From positions 1 through 64,000 of the forward strand of contig NZ_SPQQ01000011.1 in NCBI RefSeq assembly GCF_004766045.1: 64,000 bases of DNA, given 5' to 3'. Source of the stretch: Desulfosporosinus fructosivorans. GTDB taxonomy: Bacteria > Bacillota > Desulfitobacteriia > Desulfitobacteriales > Desulfitobacteriaceae. Shown in pieces: positions 50,933 through 60,564 of this stretch. A program made the translations under genes and the position numbers. The notes under the pieces were generated by a model. The model did not search any database. It was not told where the DNA came from and saw only the letters and a program-made list of their open reading frames with translations. Numbering within the stretch: position 1 is the first letter of the stretch; each line of letters starts with the position of its first letter.

Positions 50933-51979
50933 ATGGAGATGGAGATGGACATACAAGAAGAGAAAACTGTACAAGGGCAACCCTGGGTGATCGATCTGTT
51001 CAAGTCGGAAGATGCCGAAGGGGTTGTCGGTTTATATCAGGCTATATATGGTGAATACTTTCCTTTGCCGGATATTTATAGTGCGGATTGGCATGTAGAA
51101 CAGGCACAAACTAATGATTCTTATAGGGTTGTAGCCCGTTTATCGGATGGGAGCTTAATCGGTACAGTGGCATTATTCAGGTCTGTGCCTACAAATCCTG
51201 AACTGTATGAGGGCGGCGGGCTTATGGTTCTAGAAGATTACCGTACTCAAAATGTAGCAGTCCAGCTTATGCATTATATGTACAATAGTTTGCCAAAGAA
51301 GCATTGTGTAGGACAAATCTGGGGCGAAGCGGTTTGCAATCATCTGGTAAGTCAGATGTTAGCTATTAAAAGCGGACAGGTAGCGTGCGCCCTGGAAGTG
51401 GATATGATGCCGGAAGATGCCTATAAGAAACTGTCTGAACGTGGACAAAATATAAATAGCCGTGTATCGGCACTCGTATTATTTCAGGCTTTTAATCCAG
51501 ATAGTCGGGTGGTTTATTTACCTCTTGCCTACGAGGATACACTGAAAAAACTGTATGCACCGTTTGACTTCGGTCATAAATTTTTAAAACCGGGTAGCAA
51601 TATTGAAGATGGATCAAATACCAGTGCGAATATTAGTATTATGTCGGGTGCTGGTATTACAAGAATAACAGTTTCTCAAATAGGGATTGATTTTCCATCA
51701 TGGCTGGACAGAACGCAGAATGAGCTAAGAGACTGTGGTAGTAAGGTGTATCAAATTATTATTCCACTTAATAAGCCGTTAGCTGACCAGGCAACAGAAA
51801 GCCTGCGCAAGGAAGGGTATTGGTTGGGAGGACTCCTGCCGAGGTGGTTTGGACACGACGGCTTTTTAATGCAAAAAACTCTGCATGAGCCTGACTTTAG
51901 CAAAATTATGGTTTATTCCAAACATGGCAAAGAAGTCTTGGCAATGGTTCAAGCAGATTATGAAAAAAGGCTGAGGTGA
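50933..51979 (+). CDS. GNAT-family acyltransferase with C-terminal extension
   Basis: This 348-residue protein (three in-frame ATG at 50933, 50939, 50945) has a GNAT core in residues 15-180: a first-strand part VIDLFKSEDAEGVVGLYQAI, LIGTVALFRSVP, and GGLMVLEDYRTQNVAVQLM in the acyl-CoA/ACP-binding region. The last 170 residues are a second, less clear domain that recurs in the protein at 54320. The next genes encode an AMP-ligase and an acyl carrier protein, so the donor could be an acyl-ACP. The stop overlaps the GTG frame of the ligase. Confidence 0.72.
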   Translation: MEMEMDIQEEKTVQGQPWVIDLFKSEDAEGVVGLYQAIYGEYFPLPDIYSADWHVEQAQTNDSYRVVARLSDGSLIGTVALFRSVPTNPELYEGGGLMVLEDYRTQNVAVQLMHYMYNSLPKKHCVGQIWGEAVCNHLVSQMLAIKSGQVACALEVDMMPEDAYKKLSERGQNINSRVSALVLFQAFNPDSRVVYLPLAYEDTLKKLYAPFDFGHKFLKPGSNIEDGSNTSANISIMSGAGITRITVSQIGIDFPSWLDRTQNELRDCGSKVYQIIIPLNKPLADQATESLRKEGYWLGGLLPRWFGHDGFLMQKTLHEPDFSKIMVYSKHGKEVLAMVQADYEKRLR

Positions 51980-51984
51980 GAGGT

Positions 51985-53619
51985 ATGTTTAAAGTAGAGG
52001 GAGCTACTTTATGGGATTTGCTTGAGTACAATGCTGGGGCAAGAGAAAATAATTCAGCATTGCTGTTTCCGCAAAAGGGTGTAGATCTTAGTTATGGACA
52101 GTTGTGGGAACAGGCGGGCACGGTCGCCAAAGGGTTAATAGCCTTGGGAATCCAACACGGTGAAAAGATAGCCATTTGGTCACCGAACAGTCCGGAGTGG
52201 CTAGTGCTTGAGTATGGAAGCGCGGCGGTTGGAACACCGTTAGTCATGATTAATACGAGTTATCGGATGCTGGAACTAGAGTTTGCCCTGAAACAGACGG
52301 ATGTCGTTGCTTTGTTTGTTGCCGACAATCAAGGTCCAACCAATGACTATCTTGAAACGATCGGAAGTCTCTGTCCTGAGCTTTTGGAGAAGCCTCCAGG
52401 GGAATGGAAAAGCGATAAATTACCAAAGCTTCGTTATGTGATTGGTTTAGGTGAAAAAAGACTGCCGGGTATGCTGATGTGGTCTGATGTATTTATTGCT
52501 GCTGAAAGAATAGAGGGCTCTGTTTTTACAAAACGGAAGATGCAGGTTAGCGCAGATGATACAGTATTTATTCTGTTTACTTCAGGGACAACCGGAGAAC
52601 CTAACGGCGCGATGCTATCCCATCAAAATTTTCTTATAGCCATTCGTTCACTCCATAAACACTTGAGCTTTACAGAAGCAGACAGCTTGTGCGTACCACT
52701 TCCGCTCTTTCATGTGTTTGGCACAGGTATGGCTATTTTGGTTGCACTTATGGGTAGTGCCTGCGTTATTTGTGAACAAAGTCAGGCGAATCAAATAGTG
52801 CTAGCCCTTCGAACAACCGGAGCAACAGTCTTGTGCGGCACACCGACAATGTTTATCGGATGGATGGATGCGCTGGAAACGTTAAAGAATGATGGATCTT
52901 CATTAAGCAAAGCGCTTTCAGCAGGTGCTTCTTTGCATACAGAAACGGCAAACCGGATTTTAGAAAGAACCGCCATTAAAGAAGTCTGGAATTGTTATGG
53001 TGCGACGGAAACAATCGTTGTATCCGGCAATAGGATCAGTCATATGCAAGAGTCAGAGTGTATTTCTACCGGCAGCCTCTTGGAAGGGGTGGAGGCGAAA
53101 ATAGTTGGAACTGTAGGCGAACGTGAGCTGGAAATGGGCGAAATCGGTGAATTATTACTCCGAAGCCCAGGCGTTATGAAGGGTTACTATAATAAGCCTG
53201 AAGTGACAAAAAAAGCAATTAACGATGAAGGCTGGTACCACAGCTGGGATATGGCAGCTATCGATACAGAAGGGAATATCAGCATTGTAGGCAGAATGAA
53301 GGAAATGCTGATTCGTGGGGGAGAAAACATCTTTCCACTTGAGATTGAAGAATACCTGATGTCCTACCATAAAGTAAAAGAAGCACAAGTGGTTGGAATT
53401 CCATCAGAATACTATGGGGAAGAACCGGTTGCTTTTGTAATTTTGAAAGGGGGTGAAATTGCAACGCAGCTCGAACTGAAAAAGTATTGTCGGGAAAGAA
53501 TAGCTTATTTTAAAGTGCCTGTATATATCTATTTTGTAGATTCATTACCTAAAACAGCAAGTGGCAAGGTACAGAAATTTAAACTCAAGGAACAAGCAAT
53601 TGAGAAACTCAAGAAATAA
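51985..53619 (+). CDS. AMP-dependent acyl-CoA/acyl-ACP ligase
   Basis: This 544-residue ANL-family enzyme has P-loop LFTSGTTGEPNGAML, PLFHVFGTGMA, NCYGATETI (A5), GWYHSWDMAAIDTEG (A7), and PKTASGKVQKFKL with the catalytic Lys (A10). It should activate a carboxylic acid, presumably for the carrier protein 15 bp downstream. The ATG at 51985 with GAGGTGAGAGG is preferred over GTG 51976. The fatty or aryl substrate is unknown. Confidence 0.88.
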   Translation: MFKVEGATLWDLLEYNAGARENNSALLFPQKGVDLSYGQLWEQAGTVAKGLIALGIQHGEKIAIWSPNSPEWLVLEYGSAAVGTPLVMINTSYRMLELEFALKQTDVVALFVADNQGPTNDYLETIGSLCPELLEKPPGEWKSDKLPKLRYVIGLGEKRLPGMLMWSDVFIAAERIEGSVFTKRKMQVSADDTVFILFTSGTTGEPNGAMLSHQNFLIAIRSLHKHLSFTEADSLCVPLPLFHVFGTGMAILVALMGSACVICEQSQANQIVLALRTTGATVLCGTPTMFIGWMDALETLKNDGSSLSKALSAGASLHTETANRILERTAIKEVWNCYGATETIVVSGNRISHMQESECISTGSLLEGVEAKIVGTVGERELEMGEIGELLLRSPGVMKGYYNKPEVTKKAINDEGWYHSWDMAAIDTEGNISIVGRMKEMLIRGGENIFPLEIEEYLMSYHKVKEAQVVGIPSEYYGEEPVAFVILKGGEIATQLELKKYCRERIAYFKVPVYIYFVDSLPKTASGKVQKFKLKEQAIEKLKK

Positions 53620-53633
53620 GAGGGGGAATTTAT

Positions 53634-53876
53634 ATGGATAGAAATGTAATTCTGGAAAAATTGGAGTTAATGCTTAAAAAGCATGTGGGAGGTAATATCG
53701 AAAACACCAGTTATGATACAGAACTATCATTTTTAGGTCTTGACTCGCTGGGTATTTCGGAAGTCGTTGTGGAGATTGAGGAAGAATTTGATTGTGTGAT
53801 CCGAATGGATGATTTTATAAAGCTTAAGACCCTGAATGATTTTGCTGATTATATCGCCAATGAATTAAAACCTTGA
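53634..53876 (+). CDS. acyl carrier protein
   Basis: This 80-residue protein has the phosphopantetheine site FLGLDSLGISEVVVEIEE, the LDSL Ser being the attachment residue. GAGGGGG lies before the ATG. The short operon GNAT-ligase-ACP has no ketosynthase or condensation domain, so it probably carries one acyl group to the GNAT enzyme. Confidence 0.9.
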   Translation: MDRNVILEKLELMLKKHVGGNIENTSYDTELSFLGLDSLGISEVVVEIEEEFDCVIRMDDFIKLKTLNDFADYIANELKP

Positions 53877-54319
53877 TGAACTAGCCGCTGATGTCATGTC
53901 TGGAGTTTAGAACGTATTTTTTAGGCAACGGAATTTCGACAGTGGGCGATAAGTTTTATACCTTCGCCCTTGTCTGCTTTCAACGCCTTGCCAAAAAAAA
54001 TTGGAGGTGCCTTTACCATATGTTATAGATGGAAGCGAGTGGGATTCATGAGCAAGTCAAAGAACTGCTGTACTCGATGAAATGTGTATAAGGATGATGG
54101 ACAAAGATGATGAGGAAGAATGAGAACAAGTAAATATCTTAGAAATTGTTGCAAATATCTTTCTATGATATTTACAACAATTTCTAAGATATTTGTTTAA
54201 AACATTGGCATATAAGACTTTGTATGAAGAGTAGTTTAGTGAAACATGGATGCTCCCATCGTGGCAGCCGATGAGAAATTGAGTTTTGTAAAAATATGCG
54301 ATCTACGAGGAGGTTGATT
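53877..54319. other. intergenic region with a long hairpin
   Basis: No gene is seen over 440 bp except the hairpin described next. The last 50 bp hold GGAGG for the HATPase-GNAT gene. Confidence 0.6.
54132..54194. repeat. 63-bp AT-rich perfect-type inverted repeat
   Basis: The left arm starts AAATATCTTAGAAATTGTTG and the right arm ends CAACAATTTCTAAGATATTT; 27 of 28 bases pair around a 7-nt loop. There is no T-run. It could be a bidirectional terminator, a small MITE or a protein-binding structure. Confidence 0.7.
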
Positions 54320-55606
54320 ATGGAAGACCATAAAGTGGCGGAACTGCGAACACCGTTGGCGATGGAGATGTTATCCTTGGTCACAGGCTTTACGGAAAAT
54401 GCGGCTAAAGCATTTGGATTAGATGATTCGAGAAGTCTACGCCTGGGTTTGGCGGTTGAAGAGATATTTGTCTATATTTCAGCTCAGGCAGGAACGGGAG
54501 AGACCATGCGTCTGATCGCTAGGTCTGGTGGGTATTATGTGGAGATTATCTGCTTAGTTTCAGCTCATTCTCTACCCATAAGACTCATGAATAAGACGGC
54601 CGCCGCAGATATAGGCGATGAAGAGTTTTTGGTGGAGATGGGTATTTTCTTAGCAGCCCGCATGGTGGATCGATTTAAGTTGGTGATGGAACAGGATAAG
54701 GAAATGGGGTTGTATTTTCTCGTGGAAAAACAGTACCCTGAAATGATAGCCCAATTGGCCATGCCACCTAAGGGAAATTATGCGATTCAGGCCAGCGGAC
54801 GGGAAGATTTGAAGCGGTTCGCTCAGCAGGTAATAAGTTGTTATAGCGAAGCAGCTCCCGATTTTTTTCGTTTTCCTGGTAAGTTTGTCGATATGGTCGA
54901 TAGTGGTGAATATGAGACGGTATTGGCTCTTGATGGCAAAGGGAATGTGGGCGGCGGTATGGTATGGAAGCGGGATGGCAAGTTGGCGGAAGCGTATGGT
55001 CCCTATGTTTTTCAGGAAGGACTGGCTGCACTATTAGTCGAAAAAGTCCTGGAAAAATTAGCTCGTTCCAGTGTTGTTGGTATCGCCGTTAGACAGCCCA
55101 CAAGAGAGATGCCTCGCGATTATTTTGAGGAACTGGGACTGTCCCAGTCCAGTAATAAGGAAGAAATACCTAGCCATCAAGCTGTACTGTATCGGCAATT
55201 AGAAGAGGATACGGGAATGGTGGTGTTTGTTCATACTTCATTGCAAGGTTTTGTGGAGAAATGTTATGAACGGCTTGTTTTACCACGCAATATTATTTCC
55301 ATTCAGCGCGCAGGAGAAAAACTAGTTCCTCATTCGGTGTTTGCCGTGTCAGTGGATGGCAATCAAAAACAGGCCGTTCTTTCTGCTCTGGTGGTTGGGG
55401 CAGATGCTCAGGCAGTTTTACGGGACTATGTTTCTTCTCTGCAACAACAGGGCTTAGCAGGCATATTTTTTGAACTCGATATTGGTAAAGAACTGGAGTC
55501 TTTGCTGTCGGAAGATCTTAGCGCAGTAGGTTTTAGGCCTGCGTTCGTTTTGCCATGGGGTGGGCAGGGCGATCTTATTGTATTCCAATATGCGGGAGGA
55601 GAATAA
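54320..55606 (+). CDS. HATPase-like domain fused to GNAT-like domains
   Basis: This 428-residue protein has an RsbW-type N-terminal region (residues 1-145: SLRLGLAVEEIFVYISAQAG, EMGLYFLVEKQ) in which the N-box Asn is missing. The remaining part (LKRFAQQVISCYSEAAPDFF, GKGNVGGGMVWKRDGKLAEA, and a C-terminal domain like that of the protein at 50933) resembles GNAT folds. AGGAGG lies before the ATG; the frame to 54296 is not used. The stop is 1 nt before the aminotransferase ATG, with a GGAGGAG site in the last codons. Confidence 0.68.
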   Translation: MEDHKVAELRTPLAMEMLSLVTGFTENAAKAFGLDDSRSLRLGLAVEEIFVYISAQAGTGETMRLIARSGGYYVEIICLVSAHSLPIRLMNKTAAADIGDEEFLVEMGIFLAARMVDRFKLVMEQDKEMGLYFLVEKQYPEMIAQLAMPPKGNYAIQASGREDLKRFAQQVISCYSEAAPDFFRFPGKFVDMVDSGEYETVLALDGKGNVGGGMVWKRDGKLAEAYGPYVFQEGLAALLVEKVLEKLARSSVVGIAVRQPTREMPRDYFEELGLSQSSNKEEIPSHQAVLYRQLEEDTGMVVFVHTSLQGFVEKCYERLVLPRNIISIQRAGEKLVPHSVFAVSVDGNQKQAVLSALVVGADAQAVLRDYVSSLQQQGLAGIFFELDIGKELESLLSEDLSAVGFRPAFVLPWGGQGDLIVFQYAGGE

Positions 55607-55607
55607 T

Positions 55608-56720
55608 ATGGCAGGCGAATTTCCTCCTCTCAAACAGTTAGTCCCGCCCTATATTCATAAAATTGAGCCCTATATCCCGAGTAAACCGGATGATCTGCTG
55701 AAACAGATGTATAATACTCCTTTTCTATGTCGGATGAACAATAATGAGAATGTGATCGGTCCACCACCACAGGCCATAGACGTCATAAGGGGTTTTGTCC
55801 CAGAACAGGCGGCCATTTATCCCAGCGGTGATGCCTATCATTTGCGGCAACGTTTGGGCGAGATTTATGGAATTTCACCCGATGCATTTATTGTAGGCAA
55901 CGGCGCCAATGAGGTCATCGCTTTTGTGATCAAGGCTTTTTGTCAGCAGGGTGATAATATTATCACAGCAGATAAGACGTTTGCCGTTTATGAGTGGGTG
56001 GCGGATTTTTCAGGATTTGAAAGTCGCTTGGTACCCCTAAAAGACTATGGTTTTGATGACGAAGCGATGTTAGCAGCAGTGGATGACCGGACGAAAATTA
56101 TCTTTATCTGCAATCCTAATAATCCCACGGGGGCTTACTGGAGCGAGACACGTTTACGGGCCTTTCTGGACAAGGTGAACGGACGGCAGATTGTCGTGGT
56201 GGATGAAGCCTATGCCGAGTTTGCCGAGGCAGTGGACTTTCCCGACGGGATGAGTCTTATCAAGGAGTATCCTAACTTGGTTATTTTCCGTACGTTTTCT
56301 AAAATGTATGCCTTGGCAGCCCTGCGTATTGGCTATTTAGCAGGAAATATTGACATAGTGAATGTCATTCGTCGCACCTGCATTGTTTATTCGGTGAATG
56401 CTTTAGCGCAGGAAGCGGCTCTAGCGGCCTTAGCGGATGATGGTACCCATGTTGCCCGGACAAGGGCGTTGGTGAGGGAGTCCAAGGACTATTTGAAACA
56501 AGAACTAGATGCTTTAGGACTACCTTATATTTGTGGTGAAGGTAATTATGTTACTATTCGGCTACCCTTCAGCGACACCTTGGCCTATCGCAAACTCATG
56601 CGTATGGGTTATATGGTGCGGACGATGACTGGTTTTCGGTTTCCTAATCATATTCGGGTGACGCTACATAACGTGCCAGTAATGGAAGGATTTATTAGAG
56701 CTTTGAAAACAATTATTTAA
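55608..56720 (+). CDS. histidinol-phosphate aminotransferase-like PLP enzyme
   Basis: This 370-residue protein is a class I/II fold-type I aminotransferase: LSGNENVIGPPP-like MNNNENVIGPPPQ, YPSGDAYHLRQRLGE, GNGANEVIAFVIKAF, ICNPNNPTGAYWS, VVDEAYAEF, and RTFSKMYALAALRIGY with the PLP Lys. It is HisC-like in length and motifs. No his genes are nearby, so it may serve a tyrosine-, histidinol- or phosphonate-like substrate. The ATG overlaps the end of the upstream gene region, which implies cotranscription. Confidence 0.83.
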   Translation: MAGEFPPLKQLVPPYIHKIEPYIPSKPDDLLKQMYNTPFLCRMNNNENVIGPPPQAIDVIRGFVPEQAAIYPSGDAYHLRQRLGEIYGISPDAFIVGNGANEVIAFVIKAFCQQGDNIITADKTFAVYEWVADFSGFESRLVPLKDYGFDDEAMLAAVDDRTKIIFICNPNNPTGAYWSETRLRAFLDKVNGRQIVVVDEAYAEFAEAVDFPDGMSLIKEYPNLVIFRTFSKMYALAALRIGYLAGNIDIVNVIRRTCIVYSVNALAQEAALAALADDGTHVARTRALVRESKDYLKQELDALGLPYICGEGNYVTIRLPFSDTLAYRKLMRMGYMVRTMTGFRFPNHIRVTLHNVPVMEGFIRALKTII

Positions 56721-56818
56721 GGTTAGGCACATTCGGAAAAATATCCATGGCATCTTTGACTTGTTACTTTCTTACATATGTCTTACAGAAGTAGTGTTGG
56801 GATACGGGAGGTTTTGCG

Positions 56819-58153
56819 ATGAAAGCTCCATTAGATATGGCCAATGATCCCGTTTCACGGGTAATGATTTGGTTAGCCATTCCTTTAATGGTCTCCTTAT
56901 TTTTTCAAAATTTATATTCCTATGTGAATACAATTTTTATTTCTTGGTTAGGTGAACTGCCTTTAGCCGCCATTTCTTTAGTTTTACCCTTAACCTATAT
57001 CGCTCTTTCCTTGGGAAAGGGAGTTGCCATGGGCAGTGTGGTGCTGATTAGTCATGATCGGGGAGCTGGTAATGAGGCGGATGTCCAGCAGATGGGCAGG
57101 TCCATACTGCCTTTGATGACGCTCATCATGATCTGTTTCTTGCCTCTCATGCAGCCAGAGATATGTCGCATTTTTTTTACGTTTCTGGGCGCTGATGCAA
57201 GGGTCATGGACCATATTTATGGATTCACTTTTTGGTTGGTTGCGGGTTTTCCCGTTATGGGATATGTAATGAGTGCGGAAGCTTTGTTTATCGTCAAAGG
57301 GGATACTGTGACTCCGATGAAGGGCATGATTCTGGGGAATGTGCTGAATATGGCGCTCGATCCCATCCTTATATTCGGCTTGGGTCTCGGGACGGCTGGC
57401 GCAACCCTGGGTACCTTGATTGGGCAAATCGGAGCTGGGATCTACTTAAACCGGCGTTTGCAAGTGGCTGGACATAAACGCCTGACGATCATCTCTACAC
57501 TAGGAATGATTAAATATTGGCGACGCATTGCTAGTCAAGGCATGTTTATTGCTATCTCTTATCTGGTTTCGCCGCTTGGGTTAATACTCTTGAATGGAGT
57601 GCTCATCCAATTTGGAGCCGTTGCAGTGGGTGCGTGGAATATTATGTCGCGTACGGAGATGATGGTTATGTTACCCATTATGGGTATGAGCAATGCTTTG
57701 GCAACGTTTATTAGTTTTAATGCCGGAAAGCAAGACTATCTACGTATTCGAAGCGGCGTAAAATTTTTCTTTACCTTATCCCTGGGCATTGTAGTGCCCT
57801 TTATGTTGTTATTTGTTTCATTTCCACATGTCTTAAATGCTGTCTTTAATCCTCCAGCTGAGCTCAGAGAACTGAGCGGCTATGCCATTCAGGCATCGGG
57901 CATTGCAATTGTTTTTTCTACCGTACTCTTCGCCTTCTACGGCACAGTGCAAGGCTTGAAAAGGCCAGCCTTCATGATGGCTGTGTCTTTTATTTACCTC
58001 ATTGTATTACGGGTTCCACTGGCCTATTGGATTGGTAACTATTGGGGTGAGCGAGGGGTGTTTTGGAGTCATCCGTTGGCAACGATGGTCGCAGCAATGA
58101 TTGCTTTGATCTTGTTGGTGCGGTTGCTAAGAACTCCGGCACATTCAAGTTGA
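56819..58153 (+). CDS. MATE-family efflux protein
   Basis: This 444-residue protein has twelve transmembrane segments with MATE-type starts (PLMVSLFFQNLYSYVNTIFI, GAVAVGAWNIMSRTEMMVML). GGGAGG lies before the ATG. It follows the aminotransferase by 98 bp and precedes the molybdenum hydroxylase genes by 65 bp. It could export a product of the upstream enzymes. Nothing in the sequence gives the substrate. Confidence 0.87.
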   Translation: MKAPLDMANDPVSRVMIWLAIPLMVSLFFQNLYSYVNTIFISWLGELPLAAISLVLPLTYIALSLGKGVAMGSVVLISHDRGAGNEADVQQMGRSILPLMTLIMICFLPLMQPEICRIFFTFLGADARVMDHIYGFTFWLVAGFPVMGYVMSAEALFIVKGDTVTPMKGMILGNVLNMALDPILIFGLGLGTAGATLGTLIGQIGAGIYLNRRLQVAGHKRLTIISTLGMIKYWRRIASQGMFIAISYLVSPLGLILLNGVLIQFGAVAVGAWNIMSRTEMMVMLPIMGMSNALATFISFNAGKQDYLRIRSGVKFFFTLSLGIVVPFMLLFVSFPHVLNAVFNPPAELRELSGYAIQASGIAIVFSTVLFAFYGTVQGLKRPAFMMAVSFIYLIVLRVPLAYWIGNYWGERGVFWSHPLATMVAAMIALILLVRLLRTPAHSS

Positions 58154-58194
58154 ACTAAGGAGTTAGTAAATAAGAGTAAAGGGAGATGTCTTTA

Positions 58195-58227
58195 TGAACA
58201 GAAAAGAGATTGAAAATCATGAGTAGA
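58195..58227 (+). CDS. short upstream frame before the molybdenum hydroxylase
   Basis: ATG at 58195 with AAAGGGAGATGTCTTT before it opens a 10-codon frame (MNRKEIENHE) that ends in TAG at 58225-58227, overlapping the ATG at 58219 of the large subunit. It may only feed ribosomes to that start. No function is claimed. Confidence 0.35.
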
Positions 58228-60564
58228 ACTAATCGTCCGCTGACGAGTGAACCCCAAGTCATTGGCAGATCGGCACTTAGAGTCGATGCTCTGACTAAAG
58301 TTACGGGCGAAGAAAGATATGCCGCGGATTATTATCCAGAAAACCATCTTTGGGTAGGGGTCAAGCGTGCCACCTATCCCCATGCGAGGCTTACGAGTAT
58401 TGATAGTTCGCAGGCAAAGGACATGGTTGGTGTCGCTACCGTTTTGACAAGTCAAGATGTACCAGGTAGTAATCGCTTAGGTATTTTCGAAAAGGATCAA
58501 CCGATACTAGCCGATGGTATAGTGCGTCATTATGGCGATGCCATTGCGTTGGTAACGGCTGAAACCAAAGAAATACTAGAACAGGCGCTAGCGGCGATTG
58601 TGGTGGAATATGAACCCCTTGCTGCCGTATTTGATCCAGAAGAAGCTCTAGCGAACGATGCAGTAGTTCTTCATCCTGAGAGAGTCGATGGCAACGTACT
58701 ACTGCGTGGCGAAATCAGCTGTGGACGCGGTGCTGAGGCTTTAGCAGACTGCGCGTTTACTGCAAAAGTATCCATCAAACTAAACTGGCAAGATCATGCC
58801 TTTCTTGAAACAGAGTCCGGGGTAGCATGGCTAGAGAAGGACGGTACCATCGCCATGATAGTTTCGACTCAGACACCCTTTCGTGATCGGTTGGAACTGG
58901 CAGAAGCCTTAAAAATATCACCCAATAAATTTAGAGTTATGGCGCCGCATTTAGGTGGTGCTTTCGGCGGTAAAGACGGTCTTACGGTCCAGGGATTTTT
59001 GGCGTTGGCGGCTCTTCATTCTGGTGGGCGACCAGTAAAAATGTGGTATTCGAGGGAAGAACGATTCCTAGCAGGAACCAAACGACATCCTGCGGTTCTG
59101 AACTATACCTTAGGGTGTGACCGAGAAGGCACTTTACATACTCTTGACTGTAGCATTTTGATGGATACGGGTGCTTATTCGGCACTCGGTGGTGAGGTAC
59201 TTGGTTTAGCAATGGAACATGCTGGTGGTCCCTATTGTATTCCCCATACGCGAATCAAGGGGGCGGTTGTTTATACCAATAACCCCGTTGCGAGTGCCTT
59301 TCGAGGGTTTGGTGTACCGCAGGTAGCTGCGGGAATCGAGCAGGTCGTTGATGAACTAGCGAAGGTCGGAGGGTTTGATCCCCTCCAGTTTCGGCTGAAA
59401 AATGCTGTGCGCCGTGGCAGTGTTACACCGACCGGAGTGTTGCTGACGCAAACGGTAGGGATTGGAGAATGTTTGGCAAAAGTTCAGGAACATCGCCTAT
59501 GGCGTGAACGGCAATCGTGGCAGAATAGTTCTCCACCCTTTAAACGGCGAGGCGTCGGTTTGGCAGCTTGTTATCATGCCGTTGGTTTTGGGCCGGTTAT
59601 TCCTGATTATGCCAACGCTAAGCTAGAACTTTCTACCGATGGTCGTATACGTGTTTATGTTGGAGTCGTCGATATGGGACAGGGCAATGCTTCCACTTAT
59701 ATGCAAATTGTTGGGCATATTCTGTTCCAAGGGTATGACACGATGGAGCTGGTTCTGCCGGATACATCCCAGACACTCCCTTCTGCTTCCTCTTCTGCCA
59801 GTCGGACGACCTTTACCTATGGCAATGCGCTCATTGGAGCGGCAAATATACTGAAAGAACGAATCTTGGCAAGAGCATTACTGTTGTTTTCGTTTCAGCT
59901 CCTCGAACAACTGAGTGTTCAGGATCTAGTGCTATTACCTGGACGAATCTTACATCAGCCCTCGGGCCGGGAAGTTCCGCTGAAAATGGTCGCTGGGTTT
60001 ATGGATGACAGTGAACGAATAACAACCTATAGTTACACTTGTCCCGTCAATAAACAAGTGTTGTCGACAGGGGGAAATCTTCGGCTTCATGGGTTTCCTC
60101 ATCGGGTATTTTCCTATGGTGTACAGTTGGTTAGGCTACAAGTGGATACGTTAACAGGGGAAGTGGAAGTGTGTGATCTGCTCAACTGTATTGAGGCTGG
60201 GAGTGTGCTAAATCCCCAGGTTTTTGAACAGCAAATCCAAGGTGGTGCGGCCCAGGGAATTGGCTATGCTTTATTTGAAGATTTTGCTCTGGAAGACGGG
60301 AAGATCAGGACGAATGACTTTTCGACCTATATCCTGCCAACGGCAATGGATATCCCTAATATGGAAACAGTTGTCGTAGCTCTGGCAGAGGACGATGGAC
60401 CCTATGGTATGAAAGGTGCGGGAGAAATCAGTATCGATGGCATTTTAGCAGCCATATCCAATGGTCTTGCTGGGATTATCGGGACACGTCTTACTCAGGG
60501 AACGCTGACTGGGGAAAAAATATTATTAGCTCTGCGTCAAACCGGTAAGGAGGGTGTGCGATGA
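58219..60564 (+). CDS. xanthine-dehydrogenase-family large subunit (molybdopterin-binding)
   Basis: This 781-residue protein has the small hammerhead domain (LTKVTGEERYAADYYPENHL) and two molybdopterin-binding parts: HLGGAFGGKDGLTVQGFLAL, RGFGVPQVAAGIEQ, VVDMGQGNASTYMQIVGHIL, and GMKGAGEISIDGI with the catalytic Glu. It is the large subunit of a molybdenum hydroxylase, for example a purine hydroxylase. The ATG at 58219 is preferred over TTG 58210. It overlaps the iron-sulfur subunit gene by 4 bp. Which substrate is used cannot be said. Confidence 0.87.
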   Translation: MSRTNRPLTSEPQVIGRSALRVDALTKVTGEERYAADYYPENHLWVGVKRATYPHARLTSIDSSQAKDMVGVATVLTSQDVPGSNRLGIFEKDQPILADGIVRHYGDAIALVTAETKEILEQALAAIVVEYEPLAAVFDPEEALANDAVVLHPERVDGNVLLRGEISCGRGAEALADCAFTAKVSIKLNWQDHAFLETESGVAWLEKDGTIAMIVSTQTPFRDRLELAEALKISPNKFRVMAPHLGGAFGGKDGLTVQGFLALAALHSGGRPVKMWYSREERFLAGTKRHPAVLNYTLGCDREGTLHTLDCSILMDTGAYSALGGEVLGLAMEHAGGPYCIPHTRIKGAVVYTNNPVASAFRGFGVPQVAAGIEQVVDELAKVGGFDPLQFRLKNAVRRGSVTPTGVLLTQTVGIGECLAKVQEHRLWRERQSWQNSSPPFKRRGVGLAACYHAVGFGPVIPDYANAKLELSTDGRIRVYVGVVDMGQGNASTYMQIVGHILFQGYDTMELVLPDTSQTLPSASSSASRTTFTYGNALIGAANILKERILARALLLFSFQLLEQLSVQDLVLLPGRILHQPSGREVPLKMVAGFMDDSERITTYSYTCPVNKQVLSTGGNLRLHGFPHRVFSYGVQLVRLQVDTLTGEVEVCDLLNCIEAGSVLNPQVFEQQIQGGAAQGIGYALFEDFALEDGKIRTNDFSTYILPTAMDIPNMETVVVALAEDDGPYGMKGAGEISIDGILAAISNGLAGIIGTRLTQGTLTGEKILLALRQTGKEGVR

